Shown here piece after piece: positions 21,494 through 32,171 of a stretch of 64,000 nucleotides of DNA. This DNA is from Cylicocyclus nassatus (Eukaryota; Nematoda; Chromadorea; Rhabditida; Strongylidae). The notes below the pieces were generated by a model. The model was not told where the DNA came from and made no database searches. It saw only the letters and a program-made list of their open reading frames with translations. Each line of letters opens with the position of its first letter. Within the stretch, counting starts at the first letter, position 1. The position numbers and the translations under genes are program-made. The stretch spans positions 46,582,941 to 46,646,940 of the forward strand of contig CATQJL010000112.1 in NCBI GenBank assembly GCA_958299035.1, read 5' to 3'.

Positions 21494-22191
21494 GTACATC
21501 CTTGCTGAGAAGGGGAGGGAATCTGAGAAGAAATGCGTCATACCTCGCTACTCTAGATATCTTTCTCTTCCTTCTCTATCTCTTTTATAAAGGTTCCATA
21601 CCCTCATACCAGCGCATAATGAATGCCAGGTTACTGCGATACAAGATTGGTTTTTTGCTACTTTAAGTAATCCCTTGGGGTTTCCCTGGAGAGCTCTCAT
21701 TTTTAAAGTGATTTATCTTACAGAGAAGTCAATGAAAACGCTGCAGGGTTGTACTGAGGATATATTACGATGTTGCTCAGCATGTTTTCGACAGGAGAAA
21801 TGGAATCTGAAATTTTTTTCGATAATCCCTAGCTCGCGATCAGTGGTTCATTTCGATATCCTGATATTTCACATAATTTTACTATAACCATGTTTAGCAA
21901 TGCCGTAGTATATCCTCAATACAATTTTGCAGTATTTTCAGTGACTTCTCAATAAGGCAATTGACTTTGGAAATGAGAGGTGATTGATTCTCTGGGGATC
22001 GCAGGGGATCCTCAGAGGACCACACAGAAAGGCAAAAAACCAGTCCTTTAAGGCAGTGATTTGGCACCATGCGCTGGTATAAGGGTATGTAACCTTCATA
22101 ACCAAGATAGAGAAGGAAGAAAAAAGATATTTACAGTAGCGGGATATGACACACCCCTCTCAGATTCCCTCCCCTCCCCAGTGGGGTGTAC
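21494..22191. mobile_element. Foldback element, about 230-bp arms
   Basis: The left arm (GTACATCC..GGGGAGGGAATCTGAG..GTCATA, from 21494) aligns in inverted orientation with the right arm ending at 22191, sharing TCTTCCTTCTCTATCT, ATACCAGCGCAT and GGTTTTTTGC. Arms are imperfect (perhaps 75-80% identical by eye). No coding sequence. Confidence 0.65.
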
Positions 22192-22400
22192 AGTCGAGTA
22201 GATTTTCCGGTGTGCTTGCACTGTCGGTGAAATGCGGTAAAATTTGCCCGTAAAAAATTAGTCACACCAATAATGCCGGTATTCTGCGCGCGCAAATGGA
22301 AGGCGTCACAGGCGTAGCTATTTCTTCACGCGCAAATTTTACCGCATTGCGCCTACAGTGCAAATACACTATATTGAGTGGAAATTCTACTCGACTGTAC
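22188..22400. mobile_element. Foldback element with GTACAGTCGAGTAGA ends
   Basis: The 13-bp ends GTACAGTCGAGTA (22188) and TACTCGACTGTAC (22400) are perfect. Inner blocks TTGCACTGT and ATGCGGTAAAATTTGC pair with CAAATTTTACCGCAT near 22330. It abuts the previous foldback element. Confidence 0.7.
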
Positions 22401-22428
22401 GTGCATACGGGGTAACATAGATGACCAA

Positions 22429-23131
22429 GGGCCGCATGCATTAACATCCCCGCCGAGGAGGGGATCGCTGCTTGGAAAGCTTCAAATTCTGTAGCTCCAA
22501 ACTTCTGGATTTCAGCTGTCTACCCATCCGTAAGTACCCCTACCATCTTTCACTATGAACAGATTGAACAGGGGCGAGAAGCTGTATAAGCCACAATTTC
22601 TAGCAATTTGTATAATCCTGATGATCCCCGGTGACACTGCCTTTTCTTCAAAATCATTTTTCTTTCTTCGAAGTTAATGAAAACTCCAAAATTGTACCGT
22701 TCGTCTAGCCCAACAGTAGCATGTTGCTGGTAAGAACAAATGATGTATGAGAGTCATGAAATTTGCGATGAACCACAAATCAAATGTTGGGGTTTATCGA
22801 AAAATTCGTTTTCCAAAACTCTCTGTTCTTATCAGCAACATGTTTAGCATGTTGTTAGATGTTCAGTACAACTCTGGAAGGTTTCTCGCTGATAAAGAAA
22901 AGACGGTCGACCGCCGGGGATCATCAGGGGATCATACAAAATGCTGGAATATACGGCTTGTACAGCTTCTCGCTCTTGTTCAAAATGTTCATAGTGAAGG
23001 TTTGTAGGAATACTTACGGATAGGTATACAGCGTGAAATCCAGGCACTTGGAGCTTCAAGATATGAAGCTTTATTTCTGAGCTGCGATCCCCTCCCCAGC
23101 TGGGATGTCAATGCATGCATGCATGCGGCCC
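22429..23131. mobile_element. Foldback element, about 230-bp arms
   Basis: GGGCCGCATGCAT at 22429 pairs with ATGCATGCGGCCC ending at 23131. Pairing continues through GAGGGGATCGC, CTGGATTTCA, ATCCGTAAGTA, TTCACTATGAACA and GATGATCCCCGG. An inner inverted pair (AGCATGTTGCTG / CAGCAACATG, about 22719 and 22827) lies in the centre. The central stretch resembles 31340-31460, so the family has more copies. Confidence 0.7.
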
Positions 23132-24477
23132 CAAATGACTAGTTGGGCCAGCTCGTAAGCTTCGGGGACTTGCTGCGGACGACCAAGTTAGCATGGCTTC
23201 GCCTTCTAAGCAGGACACAAGGGTCAATTGTTATAACCTTATCAAGATGGATTCATCAATTTTGTTAGAGAAAGTTCTATGCAGGACTGGTACAAGACTC
23301 TACAGGCAAAACAGCACTGCTGGCAGCTTTTTCTCAAAACTTCAATCTGAGAGTGCTGTTTCCATTATTTCGAAGTAATAGGAATAATTATAAGTAAAAC
23401 GATATCTCACCGTTTAAGACTGCTTTTGAAGTTTCTGTCGCACCGCCTATGAAAGCAGTGTTGATAAATTGGAGAAATGAATAGCATAGCTGGCAATTCA
23501 GAAACTCCTTGTTTGTATAAAGAGAGATACCATGGTTCCGCTTGATGGGCGCTTCTGAAATGGACAAAGGAAGAATCATGGAATGAGCTCCTGCATAACA
23601 AATAAATAAAATGTGCCAGTTTGTTTACTCAATGGGTCTAGTTGAATATTCAATTACTTTATTGCACATATGATGTTTGAAGATCTTATAACTAGACTCT
23701 GGGTGTAAGCATTAGTGCCAACATCCCGAAATGCTGCTAAAACCTATGCTGCTAGAATTATCTTTCAGCGGCGGATCGAGGATTGTGTCGCGGATTCGCG
23801 ACTTCCTTCAAAGGTTGCCGCCGCCGCGCTGCGAAGGGGTCCCAAAACGCCGTCCTCCTGCTGTCCCGTCTCTCACCTCTCTCACCTGCGCAGCGTCTAA
23901 ATAAGTCACGTAGTCATTCTTCGCTGCTGTCGCCATCGTGAGCGGTCGGGTTCCAATTCATCTCAAGCCATCGATCGATCCGGCGCTATCCCCAACTTAC
24001 GCGTCGCTTCCATCAACGCCACGGAGGACTGGCTCCCACACTACGAGGTAACCCCGAGCGCGCTCGCGCCTGGCACACGCCGGCGACACCGCCTCGGGGG
24101 GTTTCCGATATTGCCAGCCCCTAGGATAACAACTGGCTGGTTGTGCTCATCCTGTATGCTTGAGTATAGGGATAAGTTGCGGATAAATGGTGGGCATTTT
24201 ACAGGTGTGAATTGTATTGAAGCGGTGGGCCACAGCTCGGCTGTGGCTCCGGGTATATTTGTGTCATCTATATTCACCTGTAATTCATAACCAAGCCTAG
24301 TGGGTAAGACCAGTCAGAAGGCTGGCACGATGCTAGCTAAGTGTCACGGTTATGTGTACACGCCCCAACTGTCGATGGTTGAAGGTATGGTCGAGTCACA
24401 AGTGACGAGTCGCTACTAAGCAGGCTGGTGGCAAGGGCCTCTACGTTTGTATGGACTACCCATGTGGCAGGCACAAG
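23132..24477. other. No supported gene
   Basis: Diverged repeat-like sequence. GC-rich at 23760-24110. GCCTAGTGGGTAAGACC near 24295 resembles a pol III A box but no B box follows at a suitable distance. No coding sequence supported. Confidence 0.35.
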
Positions 24478-25107
24478 TATAGTCGTCCTCACCCCACTAG
24501 TCGGTCGGTGGTCGAATTTGAATTCGAACTGGAGCAGACCGGCCGCGGCAGAGCGCGGCAGACCGCCCCTCAGCTAACCGCTTGCACATAAGCTTTTCTC
24601 TTATTTTCTTCGTGTTTGTTTGCTATCTTTCGTACTGCGGCAATGTTCCTTATCAGATTTTTAGATTTTGCACCGCTAACTATTGTTTTGTGCAGTTGTG
24701 CTCCTTTGTTTTAGTACATTTTTTCATGTAAACCGGGAAGAAGGATGCGATTGGTGATTTTTGGATGAGAAATCTCTTTTTTCCGGTAAGTGACATACAC
24801 ACAAATGTGATTTGATGAATTGTGTCAAGTTTTTTGTTAGAATGTGTACTCTAGACTATTCTTTTGCGTTAAGGCTGGAATTCTTTCAAAAATGTTTGTT
24901 TCAAAGAGTTAGCGGTAGGAATTTGAAGGTCTGATTAAGAACATTGCCGCAATACGAGAGATAGCAAAGAAACACGAAGAAAATAGGAAAAAAGCTCATG
25001 GAAGCGGTTGGCTAAAAGGCAGTCTGCCGCGCTCTGCCGCGGCCGGTCTGCTCTAGTTCGAATTCAAATTCGACCACCGATCGATTAGTGGGATGAGGAC
25101 GACTATA
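24478..25107. mobile_element. 630-bp foldback element with about 215-bp TIRs
   Basis: The ends TATAGTCGTCCTCA..CCCACTA (24478) and the inverted copy (to 25107) are followed by long, well-matched arms sharing TGGTCGAATTTGAATTCGAA, CAGACCGGCCGCGGCAGAGC and CGGCAATGTTC. If TA is the duplicated target, the element proper is TAGTCG..CGACTA. The unpaired centre is about 200 bp and has no frame. Confidence 0.75.
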
Positions 25108-25601
25108 GCGTTCACACAGGTAGCCACCTCACATGATACGTTTCACTCTTTCACGGAACGGACCCCTGGCTCCCCTCGCCGATGCAGGAGAGCCGTTGTA
25201 CCACTGACGTTGGGAGCTGGGGGCCCAATCCGCGACAGATTGAGACACCCCCGAGAAGGCTCACGAAGTTTTGAAAGTTGCTTGAGTTATATTAAGGCGT
25301 CCGAAATTAATTTCGCTTTTTTGGATTCCAAAATTAATTTTGCTTTTGGATAACCGCCACATTTCGCAGAACAAGGATTTGTAGAAGTTTTGGTAGCATT
25401 TAATGCATATTTTCATGCTCTTTCAAAAGGCTAGTATTATAACATTCAGCAAATGAGCTCTTAGAAAATTACCAAAAGTCACGATCCATGGTTTTTACCA
25501 AGGTCAGGTATTTCTCAATTTTGCACTCATTCTCTCCAAAACTCGTCATAATTTTTTTGACAGAATTTATAAAACACCATCGAAATTTAACAGACATACA
25601 T

Positions 25602-25710
25602 ATACAATACCGCTCATAATTCGTCAAAAAAGTCGCCGGACTGCGGCGCACTCCGCCGGAGTGCGACGCAGTCCGGCGACTTTTTTGACGAATTATGAGC
25701 GGTATTGTAT
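25602..25710. repeat. Near-perfect 54-bp-arm palindrome
   Basis: Arms 25602-25655 and 25657-25710 are complementary at 53 of 54 positions around a single C (25656). The outer part is AT-rich (ATACAATACCGCTCATAATT), the inner part GC-rich (GTCGCCGGACTGCG). No target duplication is obvious. Such a structure would extrude a cruciform or template a hairpin RNA. Confidence 0.9.
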
Positions 25711-26858
25711 TAGGCGCAGGCTCGTCAAACACCAATAAATTATCGATTTTTGATACTTTCACGGTAGGTAATGATTTCGCATTGACATTACAAAACAAAT
25801 GAGTGTTTAGGGATCCGAAATATCAAATCTTGAAGTTTCCGGGTTCAACTTGAGGCTCCTCCCAAAATATTTATTTTGTCGATTATATCCCACAAGACTT
25901 TGCGAATCAGGAACAAAAATTGCCTCTTTCAAAGGGAAGAAGATGTTGCATCAAATACCTTCCCCCCCCCCCTCCTCCGAGTTGCTGATGTTTCCTGAGG
26001 TTTAACTTGAGCAAATACGGAATTTGATAGCATCAATAAAAAATAATTTTGCTTTGAAAAATAAGTTATGTAAGGGAAAATCGTTTTATAAGGTTCTTTA
26101 TTCGTCCGCTATGAAGTTGTTGGGGGAATCACAAAAATTCGAAAAATAGCAAAACTTGACCTTGGCAAAACCATGGTTTGCAGTTTTTGGTGATTTGTTA
26201 TGAGCTCGTTTGTTGCAGTGAAAGGAACATGACCATTTGAAAGAGCGTAAAGAAGTGCATCGAATCTACAGGATCTTTTACATAACTTTCTTCCGCGGAA
26301 TGTGGCACATGTTCAAAAAAAAAACTTTCGGGCCTAATAGAAATGTGCATGTGTCTTGTTTATATTTGTGAAGATTTAGGATAACTTTGAAATTTTTGAA
26401 AATTCAAATTAGCCTTGTATAAAGCCTTTACTAGGGTTTTTCTCGGAAACAAAATCCTTACCTATTCCGCAAGTTTTCTGAGGATCGACCATGGATGCAA
26501 GAAGATGAATAAAATCTTTGACAACGGTCATTATCTGAATTTTTCGAAATTGCATAATGGGGCAACCATCATGCTAAGAGTTATAAGTCACCAGTTGGTT
26601 GTTGCTAAGTTCCTTCTTGAGACAGCTTTTATCGTCTTTGCAAAGCCGTTTGCTCACAATTTGTAGAGTGTCCGTATGCTCGTTCTGCAGCAGAAAATTC
26701 TCAAACCTTGTAGATCATTAACGAGTATAGCATAAACTGTAACAGTTATCCCTATCAAAGCAATGAAATAATATCAAGCATTTGTTTGCTAATCAATCTT
26801 GTAATGTGACTCACAGCATGCTCAGCCATGGCTGACAGTGCTTCACATGCTGCCGCAT

Positions 26859-27041
26859 TCAAATTCGCCTTTTCGCAGACGGGTCTGCAGTCAGCAGCTG
26901 GACCCTGGAAGCCCTCATTTTTGAATGAATTGACAGAAAACTAGAGTTTGATACTTCTAGAATGTGATTTGTCCATTGCTGGAATGCTTGTACAGCGGGA
27001 GGGCGCATGACAGGTGGCAGAACTGCGATACCGGATTTTAC
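26859..27041 (-). CDS. Possible terminal exon, unrecognised
   Basis: A 3' splice site CTTATCTTGCAG precedes 27041. The following frame reads VKSGIAVLPPVMRPPAVQAF then QQWTNHILEVSNSS and ends at a stop at 26859. Composition is protein-like, but no family is recognised and no partner exon was found. The opposite strand is also open for about 65 codons. Confidence 0.3.
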   Translation of the reverse strand, partial: VKSGIAVLPPVMRPPAVQAFQQWTNHILEVSNSSFLSIHSKMRASRVQLLTADPSAKRRI

Positions 27042-27498
27042 CTGCAAGATAAGCATAGCTGAGATATTTTGTCATATTCTTGCAGCTACGGTAGCGTACA
27101 GCTCTAAAAAGAATTGTAACATTCAGAGTAACATTGAATTGGGGTTTCAAAAGTCTTGGCATATTGATAACTCAAAACACTATCCAACTTCTTTGCAATC
27201 TTGAATTGACGCAAACAGTATCATCACCTCGGATATATAGAGTTTTTCTCAGCGAGGTAGAAGACAGACTTTGATGCGCTGTTCAATCGATTGGCAGTTA
27301 TTCATCAGGTAATTCGTATTATCTAGTAGAGAGCTTCAGCATTTACGCAGGCGCAATGTGGCTGGAGTGCGAATGGCAGTAAATTTATACATTATTTCCT
27401 TCCCAGTCCCAGTCGTTTCCTTTCGCTTGAATACGAAATGAGAAAGCGAAAAACTGCGGACTTTTCTTTCAGACCATGATTATAATGATACACTGCTA

Positions 27499-28378
27499 TT
27501 AGGTTGATGCAAAAATATTGGCCGTTTTGCAAATTCTTACTTTGGCCTACTATAACTTTCCAAAAAATTTATATTGTCGAGTGTAGTAAAGACTATCAGA
27601 AGCAACAAACCTTTTGCAATACAGCGCATACTGAGCTATGCTCACGTCACGGACGGGCGGAAAGACATGGATTGAAAAGTAAAAACAATTTTTTTCAGAC
27701 CCTTTCAACAGAGCATAACTCCCTTCAAAGTTTGTTAGTATAAATGATGGGTTGCCTATCTTGTAGCCGTAAGCCAGTAGGACAAGACGAAATGGGAAGG
27801 GCTTGGACTAATAAAATTTGCAGAGAAGGAAAAACCTAAATTCAAAATTGTCACTTTTTCAACATTTTCCATTAGGTCTCAAAGTACCAAATTATAGAAT
27901 TTTCTAAATCTTCCGCATACTGAACGATAAAAGTTCTTGCAAAAAGTGTAAACAGGTTGTGCTTATAAAAATGAGCAAAGAGTTTGGCAATTGTTTCTTT
28001 TTTCAGAAAAAATTTCAAAACGAACAACCATGTTGAGACGCCTATATCTCGGTCTACATAATTTCTGAGAGGATGTTAAGGTGTCCATGATGCAGATAAT
28101 TTCTTTAATATAAAGTAGCTAAATTTCCGAAGGATAGCCCTTATTCGGGCTCAAATTCTGGCCGGAAAGTGAATGCAACGAAATTCTGACTTTGAATGCC
28201 GTTATTTGAAGCTCTGTAACTTGTTAGAAAATGATGTAGCCGGTTTCAATCATCAGTAGTTAGAACACGAAAAGATGTTGTTAATGGTATGCTATGATTA
28301 TTTCAAAGACAAGATTTTGATGAAAAAAGTTGTACTGAAAAAGGCTTGGAAAAACAGCTATTTTTTGCATCAACCTGA
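27499..28378. mobile_element. Non-autonomous mariner element, copy 1
   Basis: ITRs TTAGGTTGATGCAAAAATA (27499) and the inverted TATTTTTTGCATCAACCTGA (to 28378) are flanked by TA on both sides. The ITR matches the TTAGGTTGGTGCAAAA ends of the cecropia-type mariner group, which includes a hookworm element. The 880-bp interior lacks an intact transposase. It shares blocks with 29480-30285 (TTTTGCAATACAGCGCA, ACATGGATTGAA), so both are the same family. Confidence 0.85.
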
Positions 28379-29379
28379 TACACATTTCGATGTAAACATA
28401 AACACGAAGTTACCTCCTTCAAAGTCTGAGGCCGCTCTTTCAGTGCACTCATTATGCGGCAGGTAGTGCAGTCATTGAAAATTGCACGAGCATGCTTGGT
28501 GATCTCGCTGCTGGTCAACTCAGCGTAAGTGACTGCTGTAAAAAATGTACTTTGCAAACAAAAAAAAGGAAGTAGCACTTTTTTGATGCACCTGTTAGAA
28601 AAAGCACAAGTACAAGACGACGCATGTCAAGCTAACTCCCTTATCACTATACTTCTTTCACTCTTATCACTTGCAACCACGCAATCTTCGCATTTTTACA
28701 TTTCGGAAGAGTCACACCTTTTTAGCATTTTCTTCATTACTTTGGGTTTCCATCTAATGGTTGGTTGTTATTCACGTTCTTTGAGCGTAAACTGTGCACT
28801 CGGCTATGCATGCTTTATGAATTCATTTGAGGCATCGGACACCGTTATAGCAGTCATTCTCGGATATAGCAAGAAGGCTTGACTCAGCTGCAGTTTGCAG
28901 AAGGAATTATATACTTTTCAGGTTTTTTCTTTTGGGATGGAAGCATTATCGAACGGTTGTTACAATGTAGGCAAGAAACGGCGTTAATTCTTTCCAAATT
29001 TTTTGCACAACTTGTACGATCCATATTCAGTCGCTTCTGATCATTGCTTTATCAAATCACCAGTTGGCGTATCCGGCTCCGTCCACTCTGTAATACACTA
29101 TATTGGAGATACTATGTTTTACTTCCGTAACATTTTCCTATCCCGTTCTCACCTCTATATTAGAGGTGCCCTGTTTCCATAGCTTCTTAATCAGCATGGC
29201 TTAACCTCTACGTCATCTCACAGCTCCGTAGCCCAAACTTCCGAAAAAATCGGTAAATTCGATCGTAATCGAAAACGACAAAACTTATATTGTATTTATT
29301 ATCAGCATGCTCACTTACCCCCGCACTGTGCCAAGTCCCAAACCCGTAGCTCAAACTTTGCAAAAAATAGGTAAAAATT

Positions 29380-30386
29380 GATAAAATCGATACCAATCGA
29401 CGACGAAAATTAGCCGATGACATCCGCCCGGCCCTGATTTGTATGCGTACAAAGTTTGGTCAAGATCGGTTCAGAAGTATTAGGTTGGTGCAAAAAATAA
29501 TGAGCGTTTTGCGAGTCCTTTCTTTGAGGTATGCTATAACTCTTTGGAAAATCCAGACTTTTCGACGCGACAAAAACCGTCAAAAGCAGCAATCTTTTTG
29601 CAATACAGCGCACATTCAAACTCATATCACAGACAAGCAGAATATGGATTGAAGAAAAAAAAGGTTTCTTACTTTTGACAAATCATAACTCCTTCCAAAG
29701 CTTGCTAATAAAAGTGATAAGTGGCCTATTTTGTAGCCGATAGTACAAAATAAGACGAAAGGGCTTGGACGAAGGAGATTTGCGAAAAGAACAAAAATCA
29801 AAAACCAGAACTGTCACCTTTTCCAACATTTTTTTCAAAGGTCTCCAGGTCCCAAATTATGAAGTTTTTTTTTTGATTTTCTGCGTACTGAATATGAACG
29901 CCTTTGCAAAAAACTGTCAACAGGAGGCCCTACCCTTACGTTTATAAAAATGAGCGAAGTTTGACGCATGCTTTTTTTAGTAGAAATCTATCGACCACAG
30001 ACCAAATTCTTCTGCACAGCAGCTGAGTCGAGTGAAGGCCAACATTCGCGCATGAGTTCTGGCCAGAAAAATAAATGCAATGAAATTTTGATTTTGGGTG
30101 CGGATATGCGAGGCTCTGGAAATTTTCGACAAACGAGGCTAGAAGCTGTTTCAAACATCATTAAAAGAGCATGAAAAGATCTTTTCAATAGTATGCTGAA
30201 TCTGATTCGAAGACGATAGTTTGGTGGAGAAAAGTTGTCCTGAAACAAGGTGTAGCAAAACGCTCATTACTTTGCACCAAACTAATAAAAAAAACTCTAT
30301 TCGGAATACGTACGAATGAATATATAGACAAGATATGCAGACATACATACATGCAAACAGACATTTATATTTAAATATAGGATTAT
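29380..30386 (+). mobile_element. Repeat 'R' copy B, split by a mariner insertion
   Basis: 29384-29479 and 30286-30386 are the two halves of a copy of repeat R (compare 8331-8516). The first half ends GATCGGTTCAGAAG and the second resumes CTCTATTCGGAATACGTACG with the ACATACAT/ACAGACAT tail. The mariner at 29480-30285 sits between them, duplicating TA. This gives a relative date: R is older than the mariner. Confidence 0.7.
29480..30285. mobile_element. Non-autonomous mariner element, copy 2
   Basis: ITRs TTAGGTTGGTGCAAAAAATA (29480) and TTTGCACCAAACTAA (to 30285) have TA duplications at 29478-29479 and 30286-30287. Length is 806 bp. Interior sequence is related to copy 1 at 27499-28378. No D,D34D transposase frame remains. 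Confidence 0.88.
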
Positions 30387-30594
30387 GGTATCAAACTCAT
30401 GCTTCTATCGAGCCAGATTGTACCAGCTTTATTTCTATCTTGGTCAATCATTCTCTGCTAGAAAAATGCTAGCCCTAGCTAACCTTTGAAAATAATTAAC
30501 AGCAAGCAATTAGGTCATTGTGCAACTGGCAAGTTTGCGCGACAAAATCTTTTATGAATTTTTGGAAAATCTTTGATTTGAATCTTATAAGGAA

Positions 30595-31046
30595 GGCTAC
30601 CTAACTTAGCTCGACCTTTTGGTGAAGTGCATAAATATCCTGAATCAGCTTCAAACGCTGATTCCAAATATGCTATTTCTAGCTGCCGCGCACCATTCCG
30701 AAGAGAGTTATGGGCGTTTTCCTACGCAAAATTGGCATACCACTAAACATGAGAAGACTGCCTGTAGATAAAAATCTGCAAGAAAAAGGTGCTGAGGTAT
30801 GGAAATAGTACAAATCCAATCTTTTCTCACTAAAAAAAGCTCAACGCAGGTGTATCAGCACACTTAAATGCTGATGACGTGATGCCCATAAGTCGATGAG
30901 CCGTGCCAATTTTGCGCAGGAAAAAGCCCACAACCCGCTTCGGAATGATGCGTGGAAGCTAGAAATAGCATATTTGGAATCAGCGTTTGAAGCTGATTTA
31001 GACTGTATATGTCCCTTGCCAAAAGGCCGAGCGAATTTAGGTAGCT
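30595..31046. mobile_element. Foldback element, about 145-bp arms
   Basis: The left arm 30595-30745 and right arm 30905-31046 are inverted copies. They share an almost unbroken block AATCAGCTTCAAACGCTGAT followed by TCCAAATATGCTATTTCTAG, plus GCGCAAAATTGGCA. The motif CGCTGATTCC(G/A)AAA also occurs near 4370 and 15961. Confidence 0.75.
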
Positions 31047-32130
31047 TTTCTTGTTAGAAATTTTCAAAAACTATTTTAGTTTTCTGCAAGTAACAAGCGT
31101 TAACTTGGTTTTTGGCTCATTCAAAAAACCATCGTTGCTTTTTCAAAGATAAACATAGCTTTTTTCAAATGCAAATGTACAAATGTTTTGTTGAGATCAC
31201 AACAATCACGCCACGAGCATCACATTAATTATATCCGCGTGGCTGACGCATCTGAAGTGAGTGATAGAACACTAATCGACAAGATCATGGGAAACACACA
31301 TACAAGTTTCAGAGGCAAAGTATGCCCCTAGGAGAACAATAAGATGTTTCGAACTAATAAAATCTTTGATGAGCCACAAGTCAAACTTGGGTTGGATCGA
31401 AGTCTCGATACACCGACGTCTCATTCGTTCTTATCAGAAATATGCTTCGCAACATCGGACTGGATAATCAGCACAATCTTGTGATGTTTTCATTGAAAAG
31501 AAAGAGAAAAGACCTGTTGGTAATAAATTCCGGATGGGATCGTCTGAAAAATTATACAAAATATAGTCGGGGACAACACCCAATGCTCATTTCCTGCTAT
31601 TAGATACCCATTTCTTCCATGTTTGTATACCAAAAATGAATATCAAGTGATAAATAGGTAAGCTGTACCAAAAAGATAGTGAGGCACTAGCTCAGAAGAT
31701 TAACGCGAGACATCCCCGCAAACATTGATTCACGTGAAGTTTAGAGCAAAACCTGAGGAAAAATTTGAGTACCGAAAAATCCGATTTTCATTTGAAACCC
31801 CCCCCCCCCCAACGGATCTATAAGTTGTCATGCATATTTTCGCATTTTTTTCCTCCGCTTTTCTTCTAGCACATGTTGGCTTACCATAATAACAGTTTTG
31901 AGCAGTTTCAGGGCGATTTCATTTATTCGAGCGATTTACGGCTAGCTTCAATAAATAAAATCGCAATGTGTTTTGGACCTTCCAGATCTGACAGACGCCT
32001 AAACCTTCTACAGCAAAATTTTTATTTTCAAATCCAATTTTTTTCTTTTGACCTTCGGCCTGCGATTGTTTTCAGATCTTAGCTTCTTCCATTTTTCAGA
32101 TACTATTAGCATTAATGACAGAATGACATA
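31047..32130. other. No supported gene
   Basis: Diverged sequence with a C-run at 31799-31810. A stretch at about 31340-31460 resembles the centre of the foldback element at 22429-23131. Nothing coding is supported. Confidence 0.35.
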
Positions 32131-32133
32131 AAG

Positions 32134-32139
32134 TTTATT
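32134..32139 (-). promoter_or_regulatory. Polyadenylation signal AATAAA
   Basis: AATAAA on the minus strand, 33 bases after the TAA of the terminal exon at 32172. The position is right for 3' end formation of that gene. Confidence 0.6.
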
Positions 32140-32171
32140 GGGTGAAACGGAATGCACTGATTGTAGGCACA

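Noticed and set aside
20368..21508. Several overlapping plus-strand frames of 70-170 codons
   Set aside because: They follow the GC-rich duplicated repeat and have no recognisable domain.
24290..24480. tRNA or SINE from an A-box-like GCCTAGTGGGTAAGACC
   Set aside because: No B box at the required distance.
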